In this document: one piece after another, positions 12,082-13,690 of the stretch
How positions within the stretch are numbered: position 1 is the stretch's first letter
How the letters are laid out: each line of letters opens with the position of its first letter
Assembly (NCBI GenBank): GCA_020859965.1
Contig: JAJBVF010000519.1
Location: 1 to 13,690 of the forward strand
Length of the DNA stretch: 13,690 bases
Reading direction: 5' to 3'
Origin: Clostridiales bacterium
GTDB taxonomy: Bacteria > Bacillota > Clostridia > Lachnospirales > Lachnospiraceae
Translations under genes and position numbers: made by a program
Notes under the pieces: model-generated
Databases searched by the model: none
The model's input: the letters and a program-made list of their open reading frames with translations, nothing else
What the model was told of the DNA's origin: nothing

Positions 12082-13690
12082 ATGACAGATGGAAATGTGT
12101 GGATATGCGGTAGAAAAACTAATGAGAGATATAACGAAAAAAACAATTGGAGAATCAGCGGGAAAGAGGCTGGCAAAAACAGAAGCAATACCCTATGGCT
12201 GGCAGCATTATTTTGCCTGACTTTTATTTCAATATGGTACATACAGGCAAGAAATGTGCATGCGGCAGGGACGACAACAACGGCTTCTTTTACAGGTACC
12301 GTATGCAGGTTCAGAGATGGCAGTGGAAACTACTTAATCCAGAAAGGGGAAAATTGGTATCTTTATAATGCGGAAGGGAAAACTCTGAGTGGAATTCAAT
12401 ACCTGGCTATTCACAAAACAGACTTCCTTCACAGTGGTTATTATATGTTTGGAAGTAATGGGAAACTTCTGAAGGCGAAAGCTGTTTATTATTTGAATAC
12501 TTCTGTTAATGGAAAAAAGTTCCATGGATATTATTATACCAACTCAAAGGGAAGATTTCCTACAAGTGAGACAGGCTTACTAAAGCTTTCCGGTTTGTCG
12601 TGCAAAGAAAAGAGGAAGATTTTTGACGGTTATTATTATGTACAGGAATATGGAAAACTGAGTGCTTCTGCTCAGGTTCGAAAAATATCGGAGAAAAGGA
12701 TTGGGGGAATTACCTTTCAGGGATATTATTATTTTAATAAAAATGGAAAACTGAGTACCGCGAAACTGTTCCGGCAGGTGAAACAGAAAGTTGGGAGCCT
12801 GAAGTTTAATGGCCGGTATTATTTCGGCGGAACTAATGGAGTACTTGTCAGGAAAAAAGGCTGGATTGTCTATAATGGGAAGAAATATTATATTAATGCA
12901 AATGGCAAGATGGTCACGAATTGCTGGAAAGATGGCTATTATCTGCTTTCAAATGGACAAATAGCGACGAGTCAGCGTGTCGCAGATGGTTCCTATGTAG
13001 ATGCAGATGGCAGAAAATGCACGAAAAATGAAATGGTTTTGAGTGGCCTGAAAAATACTCTGTCTTCCATGGTGAATGGATACGGCGGTACATGGTCTGT
13101 ATATGTAAAAAATCTGAAAACCGGAGATCTTCTGAACCTGAATGATTGCGTAATGTATCCGGCCAGTACGATCAAAGTATTTGTGATGGCTTCTGTTTAC
13201 AATGAGATTCAGGCAGGACATCTGGCAGAAACATCGCGAATCACAAGCCTGTTGCAGTCTATGATAATGGTAAGCAGTAATGAATCTTATAACGAACTGG
13301 TACGGATACAGAGCTCTTCCGGAAGCAGCTTTTTGTCCGGCGCGGCTGTCGTCAATACGTATCTGAAGGCAAATGGTTATTCCAGTACGAGTGTACACCA
13401 TACTTTGCATCCGTCCTCTTCTTCGAGCGTGAGCGACGGAAGCAGAAATACATCTTCTGCAAAAGATTGCGGTGTGTTACTGGAGAAGATTTATAAGGGC
13501 ACGTGCGTATCAAAAACAGATTCTCAGAAAATGCTGAACCTTTTATTGGCACAGCAGCGGCGTTCTAAAATCCCGGCAGGAATTCCATCAGGCATTCAAG
13601 TGGCGAACAAAACAGGTGAGACATCGACTACACAGCATGATATTGCCATAGTATATGGTACAAAAACAGATTATGTGATCTGCGTCTTTT
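12082..13690 (+). CDS. Cell-wall-binding serine hydrolase, class A beta-lactamase-like (3' end outside window)
   Basis: Partial; 536 codons are visible and the frame is open at the window edge. Residues 1-36 are polar; 37-56 are hydrophobic (TLWLAALFCLTFISIWYIQA), followed by NVHAA, so this is a signal peptide with a long n-region or an N-terminal anchor. Residues about 84-313 hold about nine short aromatic repeats with GYYYF, NGK and DGYY motifs, typical of choline- or cell-wall-binding-type repeats. From about 318 comes a beta-lactamase2-like domain: S362-T-I-K365 (SxxK, nucleophile and base), MIMVSSNESYNEL with S398-S399-N400 at the SDN box, and K510-T511-G512 (KTG). A Glu equivalent to the deacylating Glu166 of true class A beta-lactamases is not evident. 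It probably ends within a few dozen residues past the window. Likely role: extracytoplasmic DD-peptidase-like or other serine hydrolase; true penicillin resistance is less likely. It probably has its own promoter, separated from the giant gene by a terminator. Confidence 0.9.
   Translation, partial: MTDGNVWICGRKTNERYNEKNNWRISGKEAGKNRSNTLWLAALFCLTFISIWYIQARNVHAAGTTTTASFTGTVCRFRDGSGNYLIQKGENWYLYNAEGKTLSGIQYLAIHKTDFLHSGYYMFGSNGKLLKAKAVYYLNTSVNGKKFHGYYYTNSKGRFPTSETGLLKLSGLSCKEKRKIFDGYYYVQEYGKLSASAQVRKISEKRIGGITFQGYYYFNKNGKLSTAKLFRQVKQKVGSLKFNGRYYFGGTNGVLVRKKGWIVYNGKKYYINANGKMVTNCWKDGYYLLSNGQIATSQRVADGSYVDADGRKCTKNEMVLSGLKNTLSSMVNGYGGTWSVYVKNLKTGDLLNLNDCVMYPASTIKVFVMASVYNEIQAGHLAETSRITSLLQSMIMVSSNESYNELVRIQSSSGSSFLSGAAVVNTYLKANGYSSTSVHHTLHPSSSSSVSDGSRNTSSAKDCGVLLEKIYKGTCVSKTDSQKMLNLLLAQQRRSKIPAGIPSGIQVANKTGETSTTQHDIAIVYGTKTDYVICVF
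12331..13020 (+). repeat. Cell-wall-binding-type repeats of the serine hydrolase
   Basis: About nine degenerate units of 17-30 residues (residues about 84-313) recur around Tyr-Tyr and Asn/Asp-Gly: for example GYYMFGSNGKL, GYYYTNSKGR, GYYYVQEYGKL, GYYYFNKNGKL, GRYYFGGTNG, KKYYINANGKM and DGYYLLSNGQ. Such repeats commonly bind teichoic acid choline or other wall polymers non-covalently. The exact ligand cannot be told from sequence alone. Confidence 0.8.

Noticed and set aside
12147..12368. A 73-codon + strand open frame
   Set aside because: It lies in another frame inside the serine hydrolase gene, which has a signal segment and conserved motifs.

Overview
The window looks like part of the chromosome of a gut Firmicute of class Clostridia, most likely a Lachnospiraceae-type commensal. 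This is inferred from moderate GC content, GGAGG ribosome binding sites at 7-nt spacing, a very large sortase-type surface protein built from SpaA and VaFE domains, and a secreted serine hydrolase carrying YYF/NGK cell-wall-binding repeats. No RNA gene, CRISPR array, transposase or phage gene is visible. Species cannot be assigned from sequence reading alone.

Layout: positions 1-382 are non-coding. They hold an AT-rich dyad (111-129), a good sigma-A-like promoter (GTGACA-N17-TATACT, 142-170) and a leader of about 205 nt with small competing hairpins. Positions 383-11749 are one uninterrupted 3788-codon gene. In order it encodes a signal peptide, a Ser/Glu-rich spacer, an unclassified head region (about residues 181-549) containing a probable internal duplication, ten SpaA/CnaB-like domains (about 550-1883), twelve VaFE (Thr-Gln ester-bond) domains (about 1884-3736), and a C-terminal sorting signal of the variant AVQTGD type followed by a membrane segment and basic tail. 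Positions 11750-12081 are a 332-nt non-coding gap with an inverted repeat, a strong GC-rich hairpin plus T-run (likely terminator) bracketed by near-identical 16-17 nt direct repeats, a candidate promoter, and a 34-nt-period tandem repeat. From 12082 a second + strand gene runs off the window end: an N-terminally anchored or secreted protein with about nine cell-wall-binding-type repeats and a class A beta-lactamase-like serine hydrolase domain (SxxK and KTG boxes present).

How they may fit together (inference): both products are exported to the envelope. The first would be a cell-wall-anchored fibre stiffened by intramolecular isopeptide (SpaA) and ester (VaFE) bonds, holding its head region far from the wall. 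The second would bind the wall non-covalently and act on, or sense, a peptidoglycan-like or beta-lactam-like substrate. The terminator between them and the separate promoter candidate suggest independent transcription rather than one operon. No sortase is in the window. The most unusual points are the domain count, the signs of recent stalk expansion (two-domain duplication, decapeptide minisatellite), domains that have lost predicted cross-linking residues, a hydrophobic insert in VaFE domain 8, and the repeat-rich gap between the genes.
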